Part shown: positions 56,459-64,000 of the stretch, one piece after another | Numbering within the stretch: the stretch's first letter is position 1 | How the letters are laid out: each line of letters opens with the position of its first letter | DNA from: Streptococcus suis | GTDB taxonomy: Bacteria; Bacillota; Bacilli; Lactobacillales; Streptococcaceae | Assembly: GCF_024509525.1 (NCBI RefSeq) | Contig: NZ_JAMWEM010000002.1 | Location: forward strand, 62,001 to 126,000 | Direction of reading: 5' to 3' | DNA length: 64,000 nucleotides | Made by a program: the position numbers and the translations under genes | Notes under the pieces: model-generated | What the model saw: only the letters and a program-made list of their open reading frames with translations | What the model was told of the DNA's origin: nothing | Database searches by the model: none

Positions 56459-56686
56459 CTAGAAACTAATTGCTTGAATGGCAGCCACTATCGCCGCTGC
56501 TATACCAGCAGAGAATGCCGCTAAGGCAAAGCCATTGATAATATGTTCTTGGCCTTCGTCACGTTGTTCAGGACGTTTGTTCTTCCGACCCTGGAATAAT
56601 TCATACAAGCCGAAAAACATCCAGAAGAGGCCTGAAATTGACATCAATCCTCCAATAAGTGTCACAATTTTAACTGCTAAATCCAT
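56459..56686 (-). CDS. VirB2/Maff2-like small membrane protein
   Basis: A 75-residue protein with two hydrophobic segments (about 5-30 and 50-72) separated by a charged loop, the size and shape of VirB2-type pilin or Maff2-like proteins next to VirB6 in these elements. GGAG-like AAAAAG... lies before it. It is 5 bases from the YdbC-like gene. Pilin function is not proven. Confidence 0.7.
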   Translation of the reverse strand: MDLAVKIVTLIGGLMSISGLFWMFFGLYELFQGRKNKRPEQRDEGQEHIINGFALAAFSAGIAAAIVAAIQAISF

Positions 56687-56691
56687 ACTTT

Positions 56692-56943
56692 TTATACCTC
56701 TTTTTCTTCAAAATCTAGTTGTTGTAAAACCTCTTTCAAGGCTTGTGCTTCTTCTTTTTTGAGAGCAATCCCCTTGCTCATTCGACCGTTTGGACTCCAC
56801 TTGCGGATGTCCAAGAGAGGTGCCTTATCGTTGAAAGAAACCATATTGACTTCCTTCTTCCAACCGTTACGGTCAGTTGATAACACAGCAATAGGTTGAA
56901 TCACTTCAAATTTGAATGCATCCTGCTTGTATTCTTGTGTCAT
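56692..56943 (-). CDS. YdbC/PC4-like ssDNA-binding protein
   Basis: An 83-residue protein with the core WKKEVNMVSFNDKAPLLDIRKW followed by SKGIALKKEEAQALKEVL, the pattern of PC4/YdbC proteins that bind single-stranded DNA through a beta-sheet dimer. GGAG-TGCTT precedes the ATG at 56943. It is the first gene of the transfer operon, downstream of the leader hairpin. It may help process or coat the transferred strand; this is inference. Confidence 0.8.
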   Translation of the reverse strand: MTQEYKQDAFKFEVIQPIAVLSTDRNGWKKEVNMVSFNDKAPLLDIRKWSPNGRMSKGIALKKEEAQALKEVLQQLDFEEKEV

Positions 56944-56960
56944 AAGCACTCCTTTCCAAT

Positions 56961-56989
56961 CAAAAAAGCACTAAGAATTTCTTAGCGCT
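56961..56989 (-). terminator. Leader terminator/attenuator before the transfer operon
   Basis: On the minus strand AGCGCTAAGA and TCTTAGTGCT pair (one G-U), then TTTTTTG, with the first gene's ribosome site 10 bases further on. Its place between the operator region and the first coding start makes it an attenuator. Confidence 0.65.
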
Positions 56990-57005
56990 TTGCAATATAT
57001 TTACG

Positions 57006-57046
57006 TTTGTATTTATGTGTGCATTTGTATTTATATCTGTATTTAC
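57006..57046. promoter_or_regulatory. Iteron-like operator region of the transfer operon
   Basis: Two perfect TTTGTATTTAT copies (57006-57016 and 57024-57034) are followed by a variant TCTGTATTTAC (57036-57046). The same core is seen as TTTGTGTTTAT or TTTGTG-like sequences near parA/fic. Spacing of 18 and 12 bases suits repressor-dimer binding, but no protein has been shown to bind. The promoter inside the block is not certain. Confidence 0.55.
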
Positions 57047-57055
57047 CAACAATAT

Positions 57056-57110
57056 CTCCTGATAAGGTGTGAGTACACTCAGAATAGTTGGTTTAGTGTC
57101 TTATCAGGAG
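57056..57110. repeat. 11-bp inverted repeat between adhesin gene and transfer operon
   Basis: CTCCTGATAAG (57056-57066) and CTTATCAGGAG (57100-57110) are perfect inverted arms 33 bases apart, just before the operator block. There is no U-run, so it is not a clear terminator. Its role, as an operator, structured RNA, or insertion footprint, is open. Confidence 0.5.
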
Positions 57111-57127
57111 TTACTTGTCAGTATAGC

Positions 57128-58996
57128 CTATTTAAGCATGTGTTTCAAGACTTTTTGTAAGTTCTTACGGAAGTACTGCGTTCTCCACTCAAATACGCCG
57201 AACAAGGTTGTCAACCCTAGTAGAGTCAATCCATATCCTGCCACTTGACCTGTTGAAGGGAGCTCTTTTTTCGGAGCTTCTGAAGCAACTTTCTTTGTCT
57301 CTACTTCAACAATTTCATCTTTAGCAGGCACATTCGTCTTTTCTTCTTTTGGTGGAAGCTCTTTTTTCGGAGCTTCTGAAGTAGCTTTCTTTGTCCCTAC
57401 TTCAATAATTTCATCTTTAGCAGGCACATTCGTCTTTTCTTCTTTTGGTTTGCTTAATTCACCTGTAGAAGAATCAACTTCAAAAATCTGTGTTATAATT
57501 GTTTTTCCAGCCTCACCTTTTTGAATCACTTCCTTATATCCCTCGGGTTTATCGGGGTTTTCTTTGGTAATCGTTTCATACGGAACCGTTTCTTCCGTGA
57601 CTTTACGATTTCCAACCTCTATGACTTCATCTTTGGGATTTAAGGCAATTTCAGATGATGTTTCTGGCTGATAGATACCATTGGCATCCATACTGAAAAA
57701 CTTGTGATTGAGTTGAATGCCCTTTTCACCAGTAACCTTGGTTACTTTCGCTTCAAATTCAAGGCTATCATTAGCGATAAAGTTGGTTTTGAAAGGTAAT
57801 TCTATCTCCTCAGTAGTTGGTTTAATTGGTTTTAGGCGTTCCGCATCTTCAGTTGAAAACTGTAATTTTTGAACAGTCATGTCTGCCCTTTCAGGAGCTT
57901 TTTCTGAAAAGGGAGCCGGGACTGGCTTCAATGCAGATTGGTGAACTTCGTATCTGCTAGAGGCATCTTTAAAAATCCCCAATATAGCGATAGCGTTCTC
58001 TAAACGAATAGTAATTTCAGAGCCACCAATAGCGGTTGTAGAACCTGCCTCTCCTACTACCCCCGTAGGGGCATAGCCTCCCTTGTAAATCTCAAAACCA
58101 TCTGAATTTGATATTGTCTCACGAACTCCTCCAAGCATGGCAGACGTTCCGGTATTCGATTTAAAAGATAGGAGCTCGGTTTTATCAAAATCCACAGTAT
58201 CAAAAATCGTTAAGATATTAACGGGCTCCCCCGTGGCGTGGTCAGTAAATTTGATTGTAAATTCCCCCTCAGTTAAATTCAGGGGAAATCCATATCTTCT
58301 TCTATATTCTTCATGCACACCTAAGCGATCAAGAATCCATCTATTTTTTTCTTTAACTTTTTGAACTGTGATTTCCGCATCAACTCCTTCTTCGCCTATT
58401 AAAGTAAGAGTAGAACCTGGTCTTAATTTCGCAGCATCCACCTTCGCAGAGTTTTCTTCTGTAAAAATTTTTTGGATGTTAATGAGACGAAATTCATTCC
58501 CGACTATATTAACAATGTTTTTGCCGTCTTCACTTTTAATCTCAATCGATCCGTTTTCTTTGTTGTAGCGAATAATTTCATCTCGGTTCGCATTATATTC
58601 CGCCTTTCGCCGTTCATATTGGGCAAGTTCTTGAGGATAATTTTGTCCACGACTAAGAATTGCATCTGTCGTTTCTACATGCTCATCAACAAGTTTCATC
58701 ACATCGCTAACAGTCTTTCCGGTTACAACAACCGGCTCTCCTAAAGTGACTTCATCTCCCAAGGTATCAAGTTTAGCATTGTAAGCACTTATTTTTTGAA
58801 GAAGTTGTTCATATTGTTTATTCGCCACCTCATACTCTCTGAAATAGGTGCTTTGTGAATTACTCACATTCTCAGAGCCATTAGCAGAAAGGGGGGCTAA
58901 GTCGCCTGTCTGTGCAGAAACGATAGGCACAAAAGTACTCATTCCAAGAGCAGCTACGCAGGCTAAATTTAACCATTTGGTTCGGATGTTATTCAT
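57128..58996 (-). CDS. LPSTG wall-anchored surface protein with G5-like domain
   Basis: A 622-residue secreted protein: signal peptide (MNNIRTKW, cleavage near VSA), a coiled N-terminal domain, a beta-rich middle, then a G5-like module (TVPYETITKENPDKPEGYKE) around 505-550. Short repeats EEKTNVPAKDEIIEVGTKK follow, then the sortase signal LPSTG, a hydrophobic span and a basic tail. The start at 58996 follows GGAGAGAGAT. Its C-terminus is almost identical to that of the upstream adhesin. Likely anchored by sortase and exposed on donor cells. Confidence 0.85.
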   Translation of the reverse strand: MNNIRTKWLNLACVAALGMSTFVPIVSAQTGDLAPLSANGSENVSNSQSTYFREYEVANKQYEQLLQKISAYNAKLDTLGDEVTLGEPVVVTGKTVSDVMKLVDEHVETTDAILSRGQNYPQELAQYERRKAEYNANRDEIIRYNKENGSIEIKSEDGKNIVNIVGNEFRLINIQKIFTEENSAKVDAAKLRPGSTLTLIGEEGVDAEITVQKVKEKNRWILDRLGVHEEYRRRYGFPLNLTEGEFTIKFTDHATGEPVNILTIFDTVDFDKTELLSFKSNTGTSAMLGGVRETISNSDGFEIYKGGYAPTGVVGEAGSTTAIGGSEITIRLENAIAILGIFKDASSRYEVHQSALKPVPAPFSEKAPERADMTVQKLQFSTEDAERLKPIKPTTEEIELPFKTNFIANDSLEFEAKVTKVTGEKGIQLNHKFFSMDANGIYQPETSSEIALNPKDEVIEVGNRKVTEETVPYETITKENPDKPEGYKEVIQKGEAGKTIITQIFEVDSSTGELSKPKEEKTNVPAKDEIIEVGTKKATSEAPKKELPPKEEKTNVPAKDEIVEVETKKVASEAPKKELPSTGQVAGYGLTLLGLTTLFGVFEWRTQYFRKNLQKVLKHMLK

Positions 58997-59072
58997 ATCT
59001 CTCTCTCCTTGTTTATCGTGATTATTAAAAACATTAACTGATTCTTTTTGATATAGTGTTGTTAGCATGGCC

Positions 59073-62000
59073 TTACTTATATATCTGTTTCAAAACTTTT
59101 TGTAGAATCTTGCGAAAGAACTGGGTTCTCCACTCAACCACTGCAAACAAAGTAGTCAAACCTAATAGAGTAAGCCCGTATCCTGCCACTTGGCCTGTTG
59201 AAGGCAGTGGGGCCTTCGGAGTTTCTTTCGGTGTCTTGTTCACACGTTTCTCCGTCGGCAATTCATTTGTCTTACCATTAACATCTACATAGGTCTGACT
59301 TGCGGTATTTTCAATATCAATACCATCGGGCACATCCTGCTTGACAGTAGCAGGAATTTCAACCTGATACAGGACGCCGAGTTCAAACTTACTGGTATCG
59401 AGAATCTTCACAATCTTGCCGTCGGCAGTCTTGTAATCCTTCTTCACGCTATCTGTTGGCAGGAAGGTCAATTTGCCGTCTTTGTCGGTAATAGAAAATT
59501 GATCCGTAACCTCCTTACCTGTTTTCTTGTTGTAGATTTTGATTTTGGCAATATCTACACTCACATAGCGTTCGTCGTAGTTATCAGTTCCACCAACTGT
59601 TTGTAGAAGACTGTTTTTATTCCAGATTGTTGTATCAATCCAGACTTGGTAATGCAAGACCTTGCCTGCTTTGACTGTATCTGTATTGATGTTATCCGCT
59701 TCGTTATTGTCTTTCTTATCAGCGTACGGATTTTGGTTGGTGTCAGCATAGCGGTCTTTTAGCTCGCTATCGTCATCCAAGAGGCTTGTCCCTTTAACGT
59801 CATAACCAGCTTTGTCCAGGATAAACTTGTGCGGTTGTGGTTTAGGGTCCTCAACCTTGTTCACACGCTTCTGGGTCGGCTTTTCGGTAGTCTTGCCGTC
59901 CTTAAACGTTACAAACTGACTAGCCGTATTGACAATATCCTCACCTGCGACAACGTCATCCTTGACAGTAGCCGGAATTTCAAATTTGTAGTAACGGCCG
60001 AAGAGAAACTTAGTCGCATCCAACTTGCCGTCTTTGATCAAATCAGCCTTGGTTTGAATAGTCAGCTTGCCGTCTGAGTTAGTAATGTCGAAGAGTTGGG
60101 TTGCGGCTTCACCTGTTACGGAATCGTAACCGACAATCTTATCCAACAAGATATTTAGACGCTTTTCATCATAATCGTCTGTGCCACCAATGATTGCGAT
60201 ATCATGTTTATCAGATAACTGCGTCGCATCTAGCCAGACTTGATAGTAGATCGTATCGCCACGCTTGACCGTCTTGGTGTTCAAGTTTTGTGGCTCGTTG
60301 TTATCAGACTTGTCTGCGTATGGGTCTTTGTTAGTATCGCCATACTCATCTTTCAGCTCGCTATCGTCATCCATAAGCTTATCACCTGTGATGTCAAACT
60401 TAGCTTCAGACAGATCAAATTTTTCAGGTTGAAACTCTGGTGGTGTTGGATCCTCAACCTTGTTAACCCGTTTCTGCGTTGGTTTTTCCGTCGTTTTGCC
60501 GTCCTTGAAGGTCACGAATTGGCTAGCTGTATTGACAATGTCCTCACCAGCAATCACATCTTCCTTGACAGTTGCTGGGATTTCAAATTTGTAGTAACGA
60601 CCGAATAAGAATTTGGTCGCATCCAACTTGCCGTCTTTGACCAAATCAGCCTTGGTTTGAATAGTCAGCTTGCCGTCTGAGTTAGTAATGTCGAAGAGTT
60701 GGGTTGCGGCTTCACCTGTTACGGAATCGTAACCGACAATCTTATCCAACAAGATATTTAGACGCTTTTCATCATAATCGTCTGTACCACCAATGATTGC
60801 GATATCATGTTTATCAGATAACTGCGTCGCATCTAGCCAGACTTGATAGTAGATCGTATCGCCACGTTTAACCGTCTTGGTGTTCAAGTTTTGTGGCTCG
60901 TTGTTGTCAGACTTGTCTGCGTATGGGTCTTTGTTGGTATCGCCATACTCGTCTTTCAGCTCGCTGTCGTCATCCATAAGTTTGTCACCTGTGATGTCAA
61001 ACTTAGCTTCAGACAGATCAAATTTTTCAGGTTGAAACTCTGGTGGTGTTGGTGGTTCTGGCGTTGGTGGTGGCGGTGTAGCATTGTCCTTGAGGGTCAT
61101 CTTAGATAGGCTGATAACCGCATTGCTTGAGGTCAAGACACCTGCGATAGAACCCTTGGCGTTGGTGTTTCTACCTTCTTGGTCGTCAGACTGGCTAAAA
61201 GTTCGCTTAGAAAATGGCTTGGAACCATCTTCATTGTGGCTTGCGGTGATGGTGTAGAGGTCTGTCTTGGCATCGTAGCTCATGTGGACATAGACTGGCT
61301 CAATTAGGTTGTAGCCTTCAGGAGCCTCTACCTCTTCGATTTTCCAATCGCCATAAATCAACTCTGCCGTCGCATAGCCGTCTTCGTCATCCTTGATACC
61401 TGTACTAAATTCAAATGCTTCTGCTTGGGTATCGTTGATTGGCGTAGCCTTAAAAGTAATGTCGTTAATACCTGAATGACTGCCGTCACCTGAAGCCTGG
61501 GCAATCTTATGGATAGAGATTTTGGCCTTGATGATTTGTTCAAGAGACTTGACATTCTCAGTCACGACATTGACCGTCACATCATCTTTCTTCTTGATTT
61601 CAAATTCATGCTTGATACCATCTAAGCCGTAGCCTTCTGGCGCATTGACTTCTTTCCAGTAGTATTTACCTAGGGCGAGATTGCCAACGGCTGCCATCAG
61701 TTCTTTATCGTCCACGTTGATAACTATGTTGTCTCCGTGTTCGACAGTTTGACCATTGATGATAGAGCTGGTAACTTTTTCACCTTTCAAAATAATAGCT
61801 TTCGGTACATCCGCCCATTTAACAGGCTGGTCCTTTTTATGTGGACTTGAGCCTGTAGAGTTGTCGTTGTAGTAGAGTGCGTACTCTGCATTGATAAGGA
61901 CAGCCTGACCTTGTGAGTTCTTTCCTGTGTCCTTATCCAGCTTCTCAAGGGTATTTTGCCCAACGATTTCGTCGTTGGTACCTTCGACCACAACTTCCAG

Positions 62001-63713
62001 CTTACCGTCTTGTTTGAGGTCAACCTTTTGTTTCTTAAAGGTGCGGACAAAGCCTGGAGAGGCAGAGATTTCTTCAATCTCATAGATACCCAAACGGACT
62101 GGTTCTGGTAGAGTAGCCTGCCCCTTTGCATCCGTCGTGATTTCATAGACCTTTCCTGAGAGGGTTTCAGTCAAGCGGAATCGGTTACCTGCAAGCGTGT
62201 AGCGGTTATTCCACATGGTCGTGCCTGATTGGGTGCCTCGCTTCACAATCTTAATCTGACCTGTGATTTCATCGTTAGTACCTGTCACGGTCAAGACCTG
62301 GTCTGACACGCCATCAATTACACGTTTGGGTGTTGACTGTGATAGGGTAACGGTTTGCGTTTGGAAGGTCTTGTTAAATCCTGGAGAAGCTCCTACCTCT
62401 TCAACCGTAAGTGGGGTATTGAGAGGCAGGTTGGTAATGACGACCTTCCCTGTCGCATCTGTAACACCTTCATAGGTCTGGCCTGTCTTGGTATCGGTGA
62501 CACGGAATCGGTTACCAGCCAATGTATAGCGGTTGTTCCACATACTCGTTCCTGTCTTAGTACCGCTTTTGACAATTTCAAGGCTACCTGTTGTATCCGC
62601 ATTAACCTTGAAGCCTGTGTTACCGAAAAGGCCTGTGACAATGTCCAGATGGTTCCCTGCACCATCTGTATAGGCATAGGAAATACCATTTGAGTTAAAG
62701 TTTTTAAGGACTACGTAACTAGCTGGTGACAGTTGAGTGGAATCCTGGTTAATAGCTGCGCTCGTAGTTGTCACAAGACCGCCATCTCGAATAGTGAGAT
62801 TGGTATCTGGACTAACGATATAGCCAAAAGCACCTTGTCTACCTACAGCTGCCAACTGGGAACCGTCAATGTCCGATACTTTCATGGCCATTAGAACTTC
62901 TTCGTTCGGAATCGGAATCTTAGTATCAGAACGAACTAAGGTAGCTGTATAAGTTGTTTGTTCGATATAGCCTGCGGCACGGCCTGTTCCGATAGCGCCA
63001 CCAGCCGAGCCACCGTCTTCGGTCTGACCACTACCACCTCCAGCGACACCGCCTCCCGTTGGAACGGCAACGCCTACAGTGATGACAGAGTTCTGGTTCT
63101 TGATAGCCATGGCCACATCCTTGTTGGACCAACCATCTGCTCCATGGACCACATCCTCATGTGTGATGATTAGGTCAACTGGAATTTTTTCTCCAGTATC
63201 AATATTGGTGATGGTACCAACATTGGTTACAGCCAAGGATTGCCCAGGGTTGAGATAGGCCCCAACATCTCCTCTGACATAGCCATCTGCCATGAGGAAG
63301 CTGGCAATATTGGTCCCAAAGATACTGACAATCTCACCTACTTGTACGCCACCAACTCCTTTGACTTCTGTGTTGGAGTTCCACTGGATCTTATCCGCAA
63401 CATACTTGACCTTATCCAGATTCTGGTCCTCAAGGATACTATCCACCAGTGATTGGAAGGCATCTGATGACATATCTGTAGTCGTAGATTGGACAACGGG
63501 TACATTATTGAGAGTCCCAATTTGTTTTCCGTTTTTCAATTCAGCGGCCTGAACCTGTTGTGGGCTGAACGGGGCTACGAATGGTTCAAATGCGCCAGTA
63601 GTTCCTGCCGCAAAGACGGTCACCCCTGCGACCGCCACTACCATAGATTTCTTAAAGCGTTTCTTACCGTTTTTGTTTCGGTTACGGTAAGAAGGTGCTT
63701 GGTTAAATGTCAT
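59073..63713 (-). CDS. Large LPSTG adhesin: SpaA-like (Cna B) and AgI/II-C-terminal-like repeats
   Basis: A 1546-residue surface protein. The signal peptide ends near residue 57. The N-terminal region may form a ligand/thioester-like domain (~100-350). Two SpaA/Cna-B-type repeats (WNNRYTLAGNRFR twice, 370-590) are followed by further prealbumin-like domains, a proline-rich spacer (PPPPTPEPPTPPEF), and three ~200-residue AgI/II C-terminal-type domains (DDDSELKDEYGDTN...YYQVWLDAT...). It ends in LPSTG, a membrane span and a basic tail. Such ICE-borne adhesins are thought to aid mating contact. GGAG precedes the ATG at 63713. Confidence 0.88.
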   Translation of the reverse strand: MTFNQAPSYRNRNKNGKKRFKKSMVVAVAGVTVFAAGTTGAFEPFVAPFSPQQVQAAELKNGKQIGTLNNVPVVQSTTTDMSSDAFQSLVDSILEDQNLDKVKYVADKIQWNSNTEVKGVGGVQVGEIVSIFGTNIASFLMADGYVRGDVGAYLNPGQSLAVTNVGTITNIDTGEKIPVDLIITHEDVVHGADGWSNKDVAMAIKNQNSVITVGVAVPTGGGVAGGGSGQTEDGGSAGGAIGTGRAAGYIEQTTYTATLVRSDTKIPIPNEEVLMAMKVSDIDGSQLAAVGRQGAFGYIVSPDTNLTIRDGGLVTTTSAAINQDSTQLSPASYVVLKNFNSNGISYAYTDGAGNHLDIVTGLFGNTGFKVNADTTGSLEIVKSGTKTGTSMWNNRYTLAGNRFRVTDTKTGQTYEGVTDATGKVVITNLPLNTPLTVEEVGASPGFNKTFQTQTVTLSQSTPKRVIDGVSDQVLTVTGTNDEITGQIKIVKRGTQSGTTMWNNRYTLAGNRFRLTETLSGKVYEITTDAKGQATLPEPVRLGIYEIEEISASPGFVRTFKKQKVDLKQDGKLEVVVEGTNDEIVGQNTLEKLDKDTGKNSQGQAVLINAEYALYYNDNSTGSSPHKKDQPVKWADVPKAIILKGEKVTSSIINGQTVEHGDNIVINVDDKELMAAVGNLALGKYYWKEVNAPEGYGLDGIKHEFEIKKKDDVTVNVVTENVKSLEQIIKAKISIHKIAQASGDGSHSGINDITFKATPINDTQAEAFEFSTGIKDDEDGYATAELIYGDWKIEEVEAPEGYNLIEPVYVHMSYDAKTDLYTITASHNEDGSKPFSKRTFSQSDDQEGRNTNAKGSIAGVLTSSNAVISLSKMTLKDNATPPPPTPEPPTPPEFQPEKFDLSEAKFDITGDKLMDDDSELKDEYGDTNKDPYADKSDNNEPQNLNTKTVKRGDTIYYQVWLDATQLSDKHDIAIIGGTDDYDEKRLNILLDKIVGYDSVTGEAATQLFDITNSDGKLTIQTKADLVKDGKLDATKFLFGRYYKFEIPATVKEDVIAGEDIVNTASQFVTFKDGKTTEKPTQKRVNKVEDPTPPEFQPEKFDLSEAKFDITGDKLMDDDSELKDEYGDTNKDPYADKSDNNEPQNLNTKTVKRGDTIYYQVWLDATQLSDKHDIAIIGGTDDYDEKRLNILLDKIVGYDSVTGEAATQLFDITNSDGKLTIQTKADLIKDGKLDATKFLFGRYYKFEIPATVKDDVVAGEDIVNTASQFVTFKDGKTTEKPTQKRVNKVEDPKPQPHKFILDKAGYDVKGTSLLDDDSELKDRYADTNQNPYADKKDNNEADNINTDTVKAGKVLHYQVWIDTTIWNKNSLLQTVGGTDNYDERYVSVDIAKIKIYNKKTGKEVTDQFSITDKDGKLTFLPTDSVKKDYKTADGKIVKILDTSKFELGVLYQVEIPATVKQDVPDGIDIENTASQTYVDVNGKTNELPTEKRVNKTPKETPKAPLPSTGQVAGYGLTLLGLTTLFAVVEWRTQFFRKILQKVLKQIYK
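59841..61046. repeat. Two near-identical 603-bp tandem repeats in the adhesin gene
   Basis: The units of 201 codons (about 60444-61046 and 59841-60443) differ at few bases; a third, diverged unit follows at 59235-59840. Tandem units of this type can expand or contract by recombination, which would vary adhesin length. Confidence 0.75.
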
Positions 63714-63743
63714 ATAGTTCTCCTATTCTATTTTGATATAAAA

Positions 63744-63765
63744 TCTAGCTGTTAGAACAGCTAGA
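63744..63765 (-). terminator. Leader hairpin before the adhesin gene
   Basis: A perfect inverted repeat TCTAGCTGTT/AACAGCTAGA on the minus strand is followed by TTTTATATC, then the adhesin ribosome site at about 63717-63722. It could be an attenuator; U-run is short. Confidence 0.45.
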
Positions 63766-63839
63766 TCATACGATTATTTCTAGTAAGACGGTGAACGAAC
63801 CCTGTTTTTCACTTTCTTTATTCCTTCCATTCAGTCAAA

Positions 63840-63865
63840 CAAAAAAAGACAAGTACTAACTTGTC
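63840..63865 (-). terminator. Intrinsic terminator of the gene at the right edge
   Basis: GACAAG/CTTGTC stem with a six-base loop followed on the minus strand by seven T, 15 bases after the partial gene's stop. Confidence 0.75.
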
Positions 63866-63879
63866 TGAGTAGAATATCT

Positions 63880-64000
63880 TCACTTATTTGTATAGTCTTT
63901 TACCACTTCTAAGGGAATTCCGTTCAAGACGATACGTTTATTTTGCATCTCGCCTTTCAGTATCCAAAAGCCTCGAAAAGAGACTGGTTTGCTTCTCTTT
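63880..64000 (-). CDS. C-terminal end of an unidentified gene at the right edge
   Basis: A minus-strand frame is open from the window edge to a TGA at 63880-63882 and reads ...FRGFWILKGEMQNKRIVLNG then IPLEVVKDYTNK. A terminator follows at once, which supports it as a real gene end. About 39 residues are visible; the family cannot be told. An ATG at 63948 with GAAAGGCGAG nearby would give only 22 residues, so a longer gene is more likely. Confidence 0.55.
   Translation of the reverse strand, partial: KRSKPVSFRGFWILKGEMQNKRIVLNGIPLEVVKDYTNK

Noticed and set aside
59841..61109. Plus-strand frames of 80-120 codons within the adhesin repeats
   Set aside because: They recur once per repeat unit as antisense frames of the adhesin, without expression signals.

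Overview
The window looks like a low-GC streptococcal chromosome, most like Streptococcus suis or a close relative. The basis is gene content and order (miaA-hflX-rnz-SDR, folE-folP-folB-folK, a pheS-GNAT-pheT operon behind a phenylalanine T-box), BOX-type intergenic repeats, and LPSTG wall-anchored surface proteins. This is judged from motifs and family knowledge only; no database search was possible. No rRNA, tRNA or CRISPR array was seen.

Positions 1 to about 29,250 are chromosomal backbone, mostly on the minus strand. From left to right they hold a recJ gene cut by the window edge, a BOX-like repeat, cardiolipin synthase, and a CopB-type copper ATPase whose promoter carries two CopY boxes. 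Next come the miaA-hflX-(unknown)-rnz-SDR operon and a DUF3042 protein. Two secreted proteins with matching C-terminal repeats follow; one is a V8-like serine protease whose natural start is followed by a stop codon. Further genes are a CynX/NimT-type MFS exporter, a MetE-like methyltransferase, a GntP-type permease whose 3' end runs into a BOX element, the folate operon, and a MutX-like Nudix hydrolase. The backbone ends with a VTC/DUF4956 pair facing an exonuclease/phosphatase-family protein, two small genes, and the pheS/pheT region with its T-box leader and a 222-bp tandem repeat.

From about 29,500 to the right edge is an integrative conjugative element (ICE) with a MobP-type relaxase and a VirB4/VirD4 type IV secretion system. 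Its layout resembles the ICESa2603/Tn5252 group. The left end has an ISLre2-type transposase, a Fic protein, a small helix-turn-helix-like partner protein and ParA. Then come relaxase, MobC and a hairpin-rich presumed oriT, two small membrane proteins, and a 2022-residue primase/antirestriction-like protein. The transfer genes follow: VirD4-like coupling protein, PcfB-like protein, VirB8-like protein, a lysozyme+CHAP wall hydrolase, VirB4, PrgI, a VirB6-like protein, a VirB2-like protein and a YdbC/PC4-like protein. Two LPSTG adhesins end the region. No integrase is visible, so at least one end lies outside the window or has been lost.

The most notable points are these. A complete 2.3-kb group II intron sits in virB4, with exons that rejoin exactly in frame. 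Three terminator-like hairpins lie in line within the transfer operon, two of them near-identical and overlapping stop codons, which raises the possibility of antitermination control. A similar AT-rich operator-like motif precedes parA, its partner gene, fic and the transfer operon. A small structured transcript with its own promoter and terminator may lie at the chromosome/ICE junction.
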